Assembly (NCBI RefSeq): GCF_013149785.1
Contig: NZ_JABEZU010000002.1
Location: forward strand, 496,001-560,000
Source: Isoptericola halotolerans
GTDB taxonomy: Bacteria > Actinomycetota > Actinomycetes > Actinomycetales > Cellulomonadaceae
DNA length: 64,000 bases
Direction of reading: 5' to 3'
The translations under genes were made by a program, and so were the position numbers. Below, in pieces: positions 53,068 through 61,943 of the stretch. The notes under the pieces are model-generated. The model was not told where the DNA came from and did not search any database. It was given only the letters and a program-made list of their open reading frames with translations. Position 1 is the first letter of the stretch, and each line of letters opens with the position of its first letter.

Positions 53068-53199
53068 AGTGTCTTTGGAAGAGTTCTGTCCGGAGCGGGC
53101 AGAGGTGACCCCGCTCCGGGAACTCGACCGGCGTAGGCTCCGTTGTGCAGCCGTACGATGCCGCCGTCGTGCACCTCCCCTCGCCGCCCTGGAGTGTGT

Positions 53200-56100
53200 G
53201 TGTTCCGCCTTGCCCGCTTGTCCCTGGCCAATCGCGCCGTCGTCGCGCTCGCCACGATCGCGATCTTCGCGTTCGGCACCCTGAGCCTGACGACGCTGAA
53301 GCAGGAGCTCATCCCGTCCCTCGAGCTCCCCGCCGGTGCCGTCGTCGCCGTCTACCCGGGCGCGTCCCCGGAGGTCGTCGAGCAGAACGTCACCGCACCC
53401 CTCGAGGCCGCCGCGCAGACGGTGGACGGCATCGAGTCGCTCAGCTCCACGGCGTCCACCGGGATGTCGATGACCCTGGTCGAGTTCGAGTACGGCACCG
53501 ACATGGACGCGGCCACCCAGCGCCTCACCACGGCGGTCACGCGGACACAGTCGCAGCTCCCGCAGGACGTCGAGCCGCAGGTGATCACCGGCTCCCTCGA
53601 CGACCTGCCGGTCGTCCAGCTCGCCGCAGCCGGGTCCGACGACGTCGCCGCCCTCGCCGACGAGATCGACACCGTCCTGGTGCCGGAGCTCGAACGCCTC
53701 GACGACGTGCGCTCCGTGGCCGTCACCGGTGGGCAGACCGAGCAGGTCCTCATCGAGGTCGACCCCGCCGACCTCGCCGCCGACGGCCTCGACCTCGCCC
53801 ACGTGACCGACGTCCTGGCCGACTACGGCGTGGTGATCCCGGCCGGGACCGTCACCGAGGACGGCGCCACGTACTCCCTGCAGGCCGGCACCCGGGTCGA
53901 GAGCCTCGAGGAACTGGAGGAGATCCCGCTGGTGCCGTCGGTACCGGAGGCGGGCGCCGGTGCCGGGCCCGCTGGAGCGGCCGAGGGCGACGCCGGTGCG
54001 GCCGGCGACGACGGCGCCACCACGCCCGACGGCGCGACGGACGTGCCGCCGTCGGACACCGGAGCCGAGCCCGGGACCGACGACGAGGCGATCGTCCCCG
54101 GCGACGACGCGCTGCTGCCGGACGCCAACGCGCCGCCGGAGCTGCCGGAGCCCGTGCTGCTCGGCGACGTCGCCGAGATCACCGTCGCCGCCACCGAGGC
54201 GACCTCCTTCTCCCGTCTGGACGGCGAGCCCTCGCTCGGCATCGCCATCACCAAGACGCCCCAGGGCAACACCGTGGACGTCTCGCACGCCGTGCAGGAG
54301 GTCCTCGACGACAACGCCGCCGAGCTCGACGCCGCCGGCATCAGCACCGCCGTCGTCTTCGACCAGGCGCCCTTCATCGAGGAGTCCATCGAGGGGCTGG
54401 CTACCGAGGGTGGCCTGGGTCTGATCTTCGCGATCCTCATCATCCTGGTGTTCCTGCTCTCGGTGCGCTCCACCCTGGTCTCGGCCGTGTCGATCCCGCT
54501 GTCCCTGGCCACCGCGTTCCTGGTCATGGACATCACCGGCTACACCCTGAACATCCTCACGCTCGCCGCGCTGACCATCTCGATCGGGCGCGTGGTCGAC
54601 GACGCGATCGTCGTCATCGAGAACATCAAGAGACACCTGTCCTACGGCGAGGACAAGAAGCAGGCGATCCTCACCGCCGTCGGCGAGGTGGCCGGGGCGA
54701 TCTCCTCGTCCACCATCTGTACGGTGGCGGTCTTCCTGCCGCTGGGGCTCGTCTCCGGCATGACCGGCGAGCTGTTCCGGCCGTTCGCGTTCACCGTCGC
54801 CATCGCGATGCTCGCCTCCCTGCTCGTGGCGCTCACCATCGTGCCGGTGCTGGCGTACTGGTTCGTCAAGGCCCCGCGCGGGACCGAGGGCGCCACCGAC
54901 GGCGGCCAGGCCATCCGCGAGGCCGCCGAGGCCAAGGAGCGCCGCGGGCTCTGGCAGCGCGCCTACGTGCCCAGCCTGGCCGCCTCGCTGCGCCACCCGT
55001 GGATCTCGCTGGCGATCGCCGTCGGCATCCTCGCCGGGACGCTCGCCCTGGTGCCGCGCCTGGAGACGAACTTCATCGGCGACTCCGGCCAGGACACCGT
55101 CACCGTCACCCAGACGTTCACCGACACCGCGTCGCTCGAGGCGCAGGACGACGCCGCCCGCGACATGGAGGCGGCGCTCGACGATGTCGACGGGATCGAG
55201 ACCGTCCAGACCTCCGTGGGCGCCGGTGACGCCGGCGAGGCCGCGTTCTTCGGCGGCGGGGCGACGCCGACGGCGACGTTCTCCGTCACGCTCGACGGTG
55301 AGGTCGACCCGGTCGCCGTGCAGGCCGAGATCCGCGCGGCGGCCGAAGAGTTCGCGGGCGAGGGCCCGACGACGGAGGTCAGCGTGGCCGGCGGCGACGC
55401 CGGCTTCGGCTCCACGACCATCGACCTCGTGGTCCGCGCGCACGACTCCGACGACCTCGCCTCGGCCGCGTCGGCGGCCCAGGACGCCGTCAGCGGGCTG
55501 GACGGCGTCGCGGAGGTCACCAACGACCTCGCCTCGGCGCAGCCGGTCCTGCAGGTGACGGTCGATCGCGAGGCGGCCGCCGAGGCGGGCCTGACCGAGA
55601 CCCAGGTCGCCGGCATCGTCTCGGGAACCATGAACCCGGAGCAGACCGTCGGCGAGGTCGACCTCGGAGGCGGGCCGGTGGACGCCGTCGTCGTCACGGG
55701 CGAGGCGCCGGCGACGGTCGAGGAGGTCGAGGAGATCGAGATCCCGACCGCCACCGGCCTGGTGCCGCTCACCGACGTGGCCGAGGTCGAGGAGGTCGAG
55801 ACGCCGACGTCGATCAGCCGGGTGGACGGGGAGCGGTCGGCCACCGTGTCGATCACCCCGGAGAGCCAGGACCTGGGCACGCTGGGCGCCGACGTGACGG
55901 CCGCCGTCGACGGGCTCGACCTGCCGCCGGGCGCGTCGGTCGAGATCGGCGGGGTCGCCGCCGACCAGGAGGAGGCCTTCGCCGACCTGGGCCTGGCGCT
56001 GCTCGCCGCGATCGCGATCGTCTACCTGATCATGGTCGCGACGTTCAAGTCCCTGGTCCAGCCGCTCATCCTGCTGGTCTCGGTGCCGCTGTCGGCGACC

Positions 56101-56544
56101 GGTGCGCTCGTCGCGCTGCTGGTCACGAACACCCCGCTCGGGGTGCCGGCGATCATCGGTGTGCTGATGCTGGTGGGCATCGTGGTGTCGAACGCCATCG
56201 TGCTCATCGACCTCATCAACCAGTACCGCCTGCGCGGCCGGTCGCTGGACGAGGCGGTGCGCGAGGGCGCCCGCAAGCGTCTGCGGCCGATCGTCATGAC
56301 GGCGCTGGCCACCATCGGTGCGCTGACGCCCATGGCGATCGGCGTGACCGGGGGCGGGGCGTTCATCTCCCAGCCGCTCGCGCTCGTGGTGATCGGCGGT
56401 CTGATCTCGTCGACGTTGCTGACCCTGCTCATCGTCCCCGTGCTCTACGTGATGGTCGAGGGCCGCAAGGACCGCCGGGCGGCACGCCGGGAGCGCCGGG
56501 CCGCGAAGCGGGAGGCCAAGCAGGCCGAGCGGCAGGAGAGCTGA
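53200..56544 (+). CDS. RND-superfamily efflux pump (AcrB/SwrC-like)
   Basis: This 1114-residue pump has the two-fold RND layout: helix 1 (FRLARLSLANRAVVALATIAIFAFGTL), a porter loop, helices 2-6 (LGLIFAILIILVFLLSVRSTLVSAVSIPLSL, then GRVVDDAIVVIENI with the proton-relay acid), a second porter loop, and helices 8-12 (LLAAIAIVYLIMVATFKSLVQPLILLVSVPLS, VGIVVSNAIVLIDLINQ). The first loop contains an Ala/Gly/Asp-rich insert of about 70 residues (around 245-320) not usual in the family. GTG 53200 has GGAG upstream. A 26-bp hairpin follows the stop. Substrates are unknown. Confidence 0.92.
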   Translation: MFRLARLSLANRAVVALATIAIFAFGTLSLTTLKQELIPSLELPAGAVVAVYPGASPEVVEQNVTAPLEAAAQTVDGIESLSSTASTGMSMTLVEFEYGTDMDAATQRLTTAVTRTQSQLPQDVEPQVITGSLDDLPVVQLAAAGSDDVAALADEIDTVLVPELERLDDVRSVAVTGGQTEQVLIEVDPADLAADGLDLAHVTDVLADYGVVIPAGTVTEDGATYSLQAGTRVESLEELEEIPLVPSVPEAGAGAGPAGAAEGDAGAAGDDGATTPDGATDVPPSDTGAEPGTDDEAIVPGDDALLPDANAPPELPEPVLLGDVAEITVAATEATSFSRLDGEPSLGIAITKTPQGNTVDVSHAVQEVLDDNAAELDAAGISTAVVFDQAPFIEESIEGLATEGGLGLIFAILIILVFLLSVRSTLVSAVSIPLSLATAFLVMDITGYTLNILTLAALTISIGRVVDDAIVVIENIKRHLSYGEDKKQAILTAVGEVAGAISSSTICTVAVFLPLGLVSGMTGELFRPFAFTVAIAMLASLLVALTIVPVLAYWFVKAPRGTEGATDGGQAIREAAEAKERRGLWQRAYVPSLAASLRHPWISLAIAVGILAGTLALVPRLETNFIGDSGQDTVTVTQTFTDTASLEAQDDAARDMEAALDDVDGIETVQTSVGAGDAGEAAFFGGGATPTATFSVTLDGEVDPVAVQAEIRAAAEEFAGEGPTTEVSVAGGDAGFGSTTIDLVVRAHDSDDLASAASAAQDAVSGLDGVAEVTNDLASAQPVLQVTVDREAAAEAGLTETQVAGIVSGTMNPEQTVGEVDLGGGPVDAVVVTGEAPATVEEVEEIEIPTATGLVPLTDVAEVEEVETPTSISRVDGERSATVSITPESQDLGTLGADVTAAVDGLDLPPGASVEIGGVAADQEEAFADLGLALLAAIAIVYLIMVATFKSLVQPLILLVSVPLSATGALVALLVTNTPLGVPAIIGVLMLVGIVVSNAIVLIDLINQYRLRGRSLDEAVREGARKRLRPIVMTALATIGALTPMAIGVTGGGAFISQPLALVVIGGLISSTLLTLLIVPVLYVMVEGRKDRRAARRERRAAKREAKQAERQES

Positions 56545-56551
56545 GGGTCGA

Positions 56552-56611
56552 GTCGGCACGTCGCGGCCGGGTCGGCACACATCCCTGCCGACCTGGCCGC
56601 GCCGTGCCGAC
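56552..56611 (+). terminator. 26-bp hairpin after the RND pump gene
   Basis: Left arm 56552-56577 pairs with right arm 56586-56611 (24 Watson-Crick pairs, one G-U, one mismatch) around an 8-nt loop CACATCCC. It begins 7 bases after the stop codon and has no U tract. Confidence 0.75.
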
Positions 56612-56755
56612 CTGATCGGAGAACGTCACAGTTCGGCCGGGAACCTGACGGCCGGGTCGCGCGTTGCCTAGGATGATGGCCACGGCCAGCGACCCGGCCC
56701 TGTCCGCGCGACGACCCGTCGTCGGGCACCCGGCAGCCGCGACCAGGAGGAGCTC

Positions 56756-57583
56756 ATGAGCAACCCCGTCTTCTCGAACAGCGACGTCTTCGGCGAGCCG
56801 CGCCGCGGTGCCAAGGGGGGCACGGCGACAGCCCCGTCCCCGTACACCCAGTACGGCGCCGGTGGCGCACAGGCGGCCGACGCCGCCTCGCTGCAGAACA
56901 TGTACAACGCGCCGTCGGCGTCCCCCGTCGACACCAAGCGCCTGACCTACACCGACGTCATCATGAAGACGGCGGGCCTGTTCTCGCTCCTCGTGGTGGT
57001 CGCGGCGGCGACCTGGGTCGTCGCTCCGGGCCTCTGGGTCATCGGCATGATCGTCGGGCTCGTGCTCGGTCTGGTCAACGCCTTCAAGAAGAACCCGAGC
57101 CCGGTGCTCATCACCCTCTACGCGATCGCGCAGGGTGCGTTCCTCGGCGGCATCTCCAAGATGTACGAGTCCTTCCAGGACGGCATCGTCCTGCAGGCCG
57201 TCCTGGCGACCCTGTCGGTCTTCGCGGTCTCGCTGGCGCTGTTCAGCTCCGGCAAGGTGCGCGTCACCCCGAAGTTCACGCGCTGGGTGCTGATCTCGAT
57301 GGTCGGCTACCTCGTCTTCTCGCTCGTCAACGTGGTTCTCGTGTGGACCGGTGTGCTCGACGGCTGGGGCATGCGCGGCGGCACGCTCGGCATCCTCATC
57401 GGGCTGTTCGCCGTCGGTCTTGCCGCGGCGATGCTCATGATCGACTTCGACTCCATCAAGCGCGGCGTCGAGGGCGGCGTCCCGGCCAAGTTCGCCTGGT
57501 CGGCGGCCTTCGGCCTCATGGTCACGCTCATCTGGATGTACCTGGAGATCCTGCGCCTCCTCGCGATCCTGCGCGGCGACTGA
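56756..57583 (+). CDS. Bax inhibitor-1 / YccA-like membrane protein
   Basis: This 275-residue protein has a disordered Ala/Gly/Pro-rich start of about 60 residues, then seven membrane segments: LFSLLVVVAAATWVVAPGLWVIGMIVGLVLGLV, VLITLYAIAQGAFLGGISKMYE and others, ending MLMIDFDSIKRGVEGGVPAKFAWSAAFGLMVTLIWMYLEILRLLAIL. The MIDFDSIKRGVEGG and LEILRLLAIL segments are hallmarks of the bacterial Bax1-I family, whose members act as pH-sensitive calcium leak channels in the studied cases. ATG 56756 follows AGGAGG; TAGGAT at 56669-56674 is a candidate -10. Confidence 0.9.
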   Translation: MSNPVFSNSDVFGEPRRGAKGGTATAPSPYTQYGAGGAQAADAASLQNMYNAPSASPVDTKRLTYTDVIMKTAGLFSLLVVVAAATWVVAPGLWVIGMIVGLVLGLVNAFKKNPSPVLITLYAIAQGAFLGGISKMYESFQDGIVLQAVLATLSVFAVSLALFSSGKVRVTPKFTRWVLISMVGYLVFSLVNVVLVWTGVLDGWGMRGGTLGILIGLFAVGLAAAMLMIDFDSIKRGVEGGVPAKFAWSAAFGLMVTLIWMYLEILRLLAILRGD

Positions 57584-57599
57584 CCTCAACGAGCGACAG

Positions 57600-57630
57600 C
57601 GGCCGGGCACCTCACCGAGGTGCCCGGCCG
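57600..57630 (+). terminator. Intrinsic terminator after the Bax inhibitor-like gene
   Basis: A perfect 14-bp stem (57600-57613 / 57617-57630) with a 3-nt loop ACC is followed by TTT, 16 bases after the stop. It is the most orthodox terminator of the window. Confidence 0.9.
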
Positions 57631-57679
57631 TTTCGCGTCCGGCGTGGTGGCGCAAGGCTCCGCGGAGGTGGCGTTCTGC

Positions 57680-58351
57680 TCAGCGCTCGGAGGAGAGCCG
57701 GGCCGCCGCCCACCCGAGCAGCAACGTCCCGGCGGCGAGCAGCACCCCGTGCGCGATCCGCAGACCTGGCCCGCCCCAGAACTGCGGCAGCAGGGTGACG
57801 AGCCCGAGGGCCAGCGGGATCCCGACCCACCGGGGCGACGCCCCCGCGCGCCACAGCGCCACGGCGACGAGCACGCCCGCCGCGGCCACCAGCAGCAGGC
57901 CGGCGCCGAAGAGTGCGACGGCGGCCGGCTCCAGCCGCAGCGCCTCGACCTCCGCGAGCAGCCCGAGGTCCCCGTCCCGCAGGGCCGCCTCCGCCACCGT
58001 GCGGACCCCGAACGTCTCGGCCCCGAAGTAGAGCGCCGAGAGTCCCGCGCCGACCCACGCGCTGACGACGGCGGCGGTCGCCGCGCGCTGTCCGGGCCGT
58101 GCGTCGCTTCCGGGCCGCGTGTCGGGGTCGCGCCGGACCAGGAGCGTGCGTACCCCGAGCAGCGCGGGGGCCAGCAGCCCGAGCCCCAGGATCCCGCACA
58201 GGTGCGCCAGCACCCAGCGGTCCGAGGCGAACGCTGCGGCGAGCTCCGCCGTCGCGACCGTCTCGTCGGGCCACGGCCGCAGCACCGGGAACAGCAGGAA
58301 GGCGGCCGCGGCCGCCACGGCGGCGGCGACGGTCCACCGGGTGGTGCTCAC
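57680..58351 (-). CDS. Hypothetical membrane protein (six or more helices)
   Basis: I do not recognise a named family. The 223-residue product starts at GTG 58351 (MSTTRWTVAAAVAAAAAFLLFPVL) and has about six hydrophobic stretches, among them LCGILGLGLLAPALLGV, AVVSAWVGAGLSALYFGAETFGV, FGAGLLLVAAAGVLVAVALW and GVLLAAGTLLLGWAA. It is the third gene of an operon with an alpha/beta hydrolase and a TetR regulator; its start overlaps the regulator's stop (GTGA). Confidence 0.75.
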   Translation of the reverse strand: MSTTRWTVAAAVAAAAAFLLFPVLRPWPDETVATAELAAAFASDRWVLAHLCGILGLGLLAPALLGVRTLLVRRDPDTRPGSDARPGQRAATAAVVSAWVGAGLSALYFGAETFGVRTVAEAALRDGDLGLLAEVEALRLEPAAVALFGAGLLLVAAAGVLVAVALWRAGASPRWVGIPLALGLVTLLPQFWGGPGLRIAHGVLLAAGTLLLGWAAARLSSER

Positions 58352-58953
58352 GGCGTCTCGTGCACGGAGAGCGCCGTGATCCCGGCGACCAGCATGTCCA
58401 GCAGGACGTCGAAGCTGGCGTCCACGCCCTGCGGCAGCCGGAACCCGCCGCCCAGCTCGAGGGCGACGAAGCCGTGCACGGCGGACCGGGCGGCGCGGAC
58501 GGCGTCGACGAGCCGGTCGTCGGGCAGGTCGAAGGCGCGCAGGGCGGCGGCGGCCACCTCGACGCCCTGGGCGGCGACCTGACGGTGCGCGGCCTCGGCC
58601 GGGTCGTCGGGGTCGGGGGCGACCTGCGTCGCGGCGTAGCGTCCAGGGTGCTGGAGCGCGTAGCCGCGCCAGGCGTGGGCGAGGGCGCGCACGGCGTCGG
58701 GCCCGGAGCGTCCGACCGTCGCCCGCGACCCCGCCGCGGTCAGCTCCGTCGTGGCCTGGAGCGAGACCTCGCGGCGCAGCTCGGCCAGCGAGCCGACGTG
58801 CTTGTACAGGCTGGGCGTGGCCACCCCGGCCCTGCCGGCGACCTGCGCGAGCGTCAGACCGGCGAACCCCGCCGCGCCGCCGTCGTCGACCACCTCGAGT
58901 GCGAGGCGCACGACCGCCTCGCGGGACAGCCCGGCCCTAGGCACGTCGCTCAC
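58348..58953 (-). CDS. TetR-family transcriptional regulator
   Basis: This protein of about 201 residues has the TetR DNA-binding domain (LSREAVVRLALEVVDDGGAAGFAGLTLAQVAGRAGVATPSLYKHVGSLAELRREV) and a C-terminal ligand domain of the WHG type (HAWRGYALQHPGRYAATQ ... ARSAVHGFVALELGGGF). GTG 58953 overlaps the hydrolase stop by 17 bases; GTG 58944 would shorten the N-terminus by three residues. It probably represses its own operon. Confidence 0.9.
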   Translation of the reverse strand: MSDVPRAGLSREAVVRLALEVVDDGGAAGFAGLTLAQVAGRAGVATPSLYKHVGSLAELRREVSLQATTELTAAGSRATVGRSGPDAVRALAHAWRGYALQHPGRYAATQVAPDPDDPAEAAHRQVAAQGVEVAAAALRAFDLPDDRLVDAVRAARSAVHGFVALELGGGFRLPQGVDASFDVLLDMLVAGITALSVHETP

Positions 58954-59797
58954 CGCCCGCCGCGGGCAGATGGGCGAGGAAGTCGAGCACGGACGCCGCC
59001 ACGACGTCGGGTGCCTGGTGCTGCGGGTAGTGCCCCACGTCGGGGACCAGCACGGCGTGCTCGGGACGGATGCCGAGCGCCGCCTGGACCCACGCCAGCT
59101 CGGCGCCAGGGTCCGGGAAGTCCGGGTCGAGGGCGCCGACGACGGCGAGCGCGGGTGCCTGCACCGCGTCCAGCCGCCGCTCGACCACCGAGTGGTCCAG
59201 GGCCAGCGCGAGGTCGCGGAACGAGCGGAGGTGTGCGCGGTCGCGCATGGCGGCACGCACGGCGGTGACGTGCTCGGCATGCCGGGGGGAGCGCCGACCC
59301 TTGCTGATCGAGGAGTAGAACGCTCCCCAGGCCGCGGCGCCCCACGGCGGGCGGAACAGCACCCGGTAGAGGGCGTGCAGCAGCCGCTGCTTGCCCGGCG
59401 AGGCGGTCTCCCGCAGGAACGGGCCGAGCAGGACGAGCCCGCGGACGAGGTCGGGACGCTCGGCAGCCGCCCAGGCCGCGGCCGAGGCGCCCATGGAGCT
59501 GCCCATCAGCACCGCCGGGCCGGCGTCGAGGTGCTCGACGAGGGCCAGGAGGTCGGCGCCGGTGACGTCGTCCCCGTGGTGCGTGAAGGTCGTGTCGGAG
59601 TCGCCGTGGCCGCGCAGGTCGACGACCACGACGCGCCACCCGGCCTCGACCAGGGCCGGGGTGACGTCGTCGTAGGTGGAGCGCAGGTCGCCCATGCCCG
59701 GGACCGCGACGAGGAGCGGGTCGCTCGGTGCGCCGGTGTCGGAGTAGGCGAGGCGACCCTCGGGAAGGTGGAGGAAGCGTGCTGGGGTATCAGCCAT
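58937..59797 (-). CDS. Alpha/beta hydrolase
   Basis: This 286-residue serine hydrolase has VAVPGMGDLRSTYDDVTPALVEAGWRVVVVDLRGHGDSDTT at the start, the nucleophile elbow GSSMGASAAAWA (Ser in G-S-S-M-G), the acid-bearing VVGALDPDFPDPG and the catalytic His in VPDVGHYPQHQAPDVV. ATG 59797 is supported by TTGACA-N17-TAGCTT ending 7 nt upstream. It heads the hydrolase-TetR-membrane protein operon. Substrate unknown. Confidence 0.88.
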   Translation of the reverse strand: MADTPARFLHLPEGRLAYSDTGAPSDPLLVAVPGMGDLRSTYDDVTPALVEAGWRVVVVDLRGHGDSDTTFTHHGDDVTGADLLALVEHLDAGPAVLMGSSMGASAAAWAAAERPDLVRGLVLLGPFLRETASPGKQRLLHALYRVLFRPPWGAAAWGAFYSSISKGRRSPRHAEHVTAVRAAMRDRAHLRSFRDLALALDHSVVERRLDAVQAPALAVVGALDPDFPDPGAELAWVQAALGIRPEHAVLVPDVGHYPQHQAPDVVAASVLDFLAHLPAAGGERRA

Positions 59798-59804
59798 AGC
59801 CTGA

Positions 59805-59833
59805 AAGCTACGCCTGTTAGCCAAAAGTGTCAA
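59805..59833 (-). promoter_or_regulatory. Consensus leaderless promoter of the hydrolase-TetR operon
   Basis: On the minus strand, TTGACA (59833-59828), a 17-bp spacer and TAGCTT (59810-59805) lie 7 nt before ATG 59797. The spacer holds GCTA-N7-TAGC, a possible TetR site overlapping the -10. Confidence 0.75.
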
Positions 59834-59863
59834 GAGGCCCTCGGGTGCCCTCCCGCGCGACGC

Positions 59864-61780
59864 TCAGGTGCCGTTCGGCGTCCGGAAGGCCCGGTGGTCG
59901 GAGGGCTCCTCCTCGGCGCGGATCACGTGCATCACCGCGTTGATGAGCGCCAGGTGGGTGAACGCCTGCGGGAAGTTCCCCAGGTGCCGGCCGGTGCGGG
60001 GGTCGATCTCCTCGGCGTAGAGGTTCAGCGACGACGCGAACGACAGCAGGCGCTCGCACAGGGACCGGGCCCGCTCGATCTCGCCGATCTCGCAGAGCGC
60101 GCTCACCAGCCAGAACGAGCAGATCGTGAAGGTGCCCTCCTCGCCGGCCAGCCCGTCGTCGGTCTCCTCGACCCGGTAGCGCAGCACCAGGCCCTCCTCG
60201 GTGAGCTCGTCCGCGATCGCCAGCACGGTGGCCCGCACGCGCTCGTCGTCCGGCGGCAGGAACCGCAGCAGCGGGACCAGCAGCAGCGAGGCGTCCAGCG
60301 CGTCGTCCCCGTAGCGCTGGGTGAACACGCCTCGCTGGTCGATGCCCTTGGCGCAGATGTCGGCGTGGATCTCGTCGGCGAGCTTCTGCCACTGCTCGGC
60401 GAAGTCCGGCTCGTCGTAGAGGCGCGCCAGCCGTGCACCCCGGTCCAGCGCCACCCAGCACATGAGCTTGGACGAGGTGAAGTGCTGTGGTTCGCCGCGC
60501 ACCTCCCAGATGCCCCGGTCGGGCAGGTGCCAGTGCTTGGCCGCCTCCTCGACCTGACGCTTGAGCACCGGCCACAGGGCCTCGGGGAGCTGCTCGCGGT
60601 TGCGCGTGTGCAGGTAGACGGAGTCCAGCACCGCCCCCCACACGTCGTGCTGACGCTGGTTGTAGGCGGCGTTGCCCACGCGGACCGGCCGGGCGCCCTC
60701 GTAGCCGGTCAGATGGTTGAGCTCGGACTCGGTGAGCTTCTCCTCCCCGCCGACGCCGTACATGATCTGGAGCTGCTTGTTGTCGTGGCAGGCGTCCTGG
60801 ATGAACGCGAAGAAGTCGTTGGCCTCCCGGTCCAGCCCGAGGGTGTACAGGCCCCACAGGGCGAACGTCGAGTCCCGGATCCACGCGTAGCGGTAGTCCC
60901 AGTTGCGTTCACCGCCCGGGGTCTCGGGCAACGACGTCGTCGCCGCGGCCAGCAGGGCTCCCGTCGGGGCGTACGTCAGCCCCTTGAGCGTGAGGGCGGA
61001 CCGCTGCAGGAAGATGCGCCACGGGTGGTCGGGGAAGGACCCCTGCGTGATCCAGTCGCGCCAGAACTGCTCGGTGCGCCACATCTTGTCCACGGCCTCG
61101 TCCCAGGTCGCGGGGGCGGGCAGGGGGGACCACGCGAGCGCCACGAAGGCCGTCTCGCCCTCGCTCATCCGGGTGCGCGCCTGGGCGCGCTGGCCCTCGA
61201 GGCCGAACCGCAGGTTGGAGCTGAGCCGCAGGTCCGGGTTCTCGTCGCCCATCCGTGCCACGACGGACGAGTAGCCGTCGTCCAGGTACTCCCACCCCGG
61301 TTCCCCCCGCGCGTAGTCGGGCTTGGGGGAGCAGACCACCTCGAGGTCGACCGTGCCCGAGACGCACTTCACCGTGCGCAGCAGCACGTGCTCGGCGTCG
61401 TGGTCGGTGGGGGTGCGCTTGTGCGTCTGGGAGCGCTCGGCGAGGTTGTGCCAGGGCCCCATGACCATCGCGTCACGCACGACGAGCCAGCCGGTGGAGG
61501 TCTGCCAGGTCGTCTCGAGGATGAGGGTGCCCGGCAGGTAGCGGCGCGCGACCGGGACGCGGGCGCCGTGCGGGCCCACCCGGAACATCCCCGCTCCTCG
61601 GTCGAGGATCGCCGAGAAGACGCTGGGGGAGTCGGGCCGGGGCAGGCACATCCACTCGATGGCGCCGCTCGGGGCCACCAGAGCGTTGGTCTCGCAGTCG
61701 GACAGGAACGCGTACTCCGCGATCGACGGGAAGGTGCTGCGGCCGTCGGACCGTGGGGTGGGCTGGGCATCGAGCGTCAT
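59864..61780 (-). CDS. Glycoside hydrolase family 15 protein (glucoamylase/trehalase-like)
   Basis: This 638-residue cytoplasmic GH15 enzyme has no signal peptide. An N-terminal beta domain (SIAEYAFLSDCETNALVAPSGAIEWMCLPRPDSPSVFSAIL) precedes an (alpha/alpha)6 barrel with GERNWDYRYAWIRDSTFALWGL, QHDVWGAVLDSVYLH, PDRGIWEVRGEPQHFTSSKLMCWVALDRG (general-acid Glu in the WEVRG stretch) and LYAEEIDPRTGRHLGNFPQAFTHLALINA (general-base Glu). This build is shared by actinobacterial GH15 trehalases and glucoamylase-like enzymes; trehalase activity is the better guess in this phylum. Confidence 0.9.
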   Translation of the reverse strand: MTLDAQPTPRSDGRSTFPSIAEYAFLSDCETNALVAPSGAIEWMCLPRPDSPSVFSAILDRGAGMFRVGPHGARVPVARRYLPGTLILETTWQTSTGWLVVRDAMVMGPWHNLAERSQTHKRTPTDHDAEHVLLRTVKCVSGTVDLEVVCSPKPDYARGEPGWEYLDDGYSSVVARMGDENPDLRLSSNLRFGLEGQRAQARTRMSEGETAFVALAWSPLPAPATWDEAVDKMWRTEQFWRDWITQGSFPDHPWRIFLQRSALTLKGLTYAPTGALLAAATTSLPETPGGERNWDYRYAWIRDSTFALWGLYTLGLDREANDFFAFIQDACHDNKQLQIMYGVGGEEKLTESELNHLTGYEGARPVRVGNAAYNQRQHDVWGAVLDSVYLHTRNREQLPEALWPVLKRQVEEAAKHWHLPDRGIWEVRGEPQHFTSSKLMCWVALDRGARLARLYDEPDFAEQWQKLADEIHADICAKGIDQRGVFTQRYGDDALDASLLLVPLLRFLPPDDERVRATVLAIADELTEEGLVLRYRVEETDDGLAGEEGTFTICSFWLVSALCEIGEIERARSLCERLLSFASSLNLYAEEIDPRTGRHLGNFPQAFTHLALINAVMHVIRAEEEPSDHRAFRTPNGT

Positions 61781-61864
61781 GGGTCCAGAGTGCGTCGCGC
61801 GGGGGGCGATGCGCCAGTTCGCGTCCCCGTGGGCGACGAAGTTTCACACAGTTGTGACGTCTCG

Positions 61865-61891
61865 TGTCGATCCACGAGTTTCCTGTTCGAC
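61865..61891 (+). promoter_or_regulatory. ECF42-type promoter before the DGPF/YCII genes
   Basis: TGTCGA (61865-61870), a 17-bp spacer and CGAC (61888-61891) fit what I recall as the ECF42 target promoter (TGTCGA at -35, CGA at -10). The sigma factor gene follows the two downstream YCII genes, which predicts autoregulation. Confidence 0.65.
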
Positions 61892-61943
61892 CTGGGGGTG
61901 AGAAGGTCCCAGACGGGGGCCGTCGACACGGGAGACGAGAACC

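Noticed and set aside
52021-56580. A 1519-codon minus-strand frame opposite the RND pump
   Set aside because: Composition (His, Asp, Arg, Gly-rich) and total overlap with the pump gene mark it as a shadow; only the ArsR-like C-terminal part from 52683 is real.
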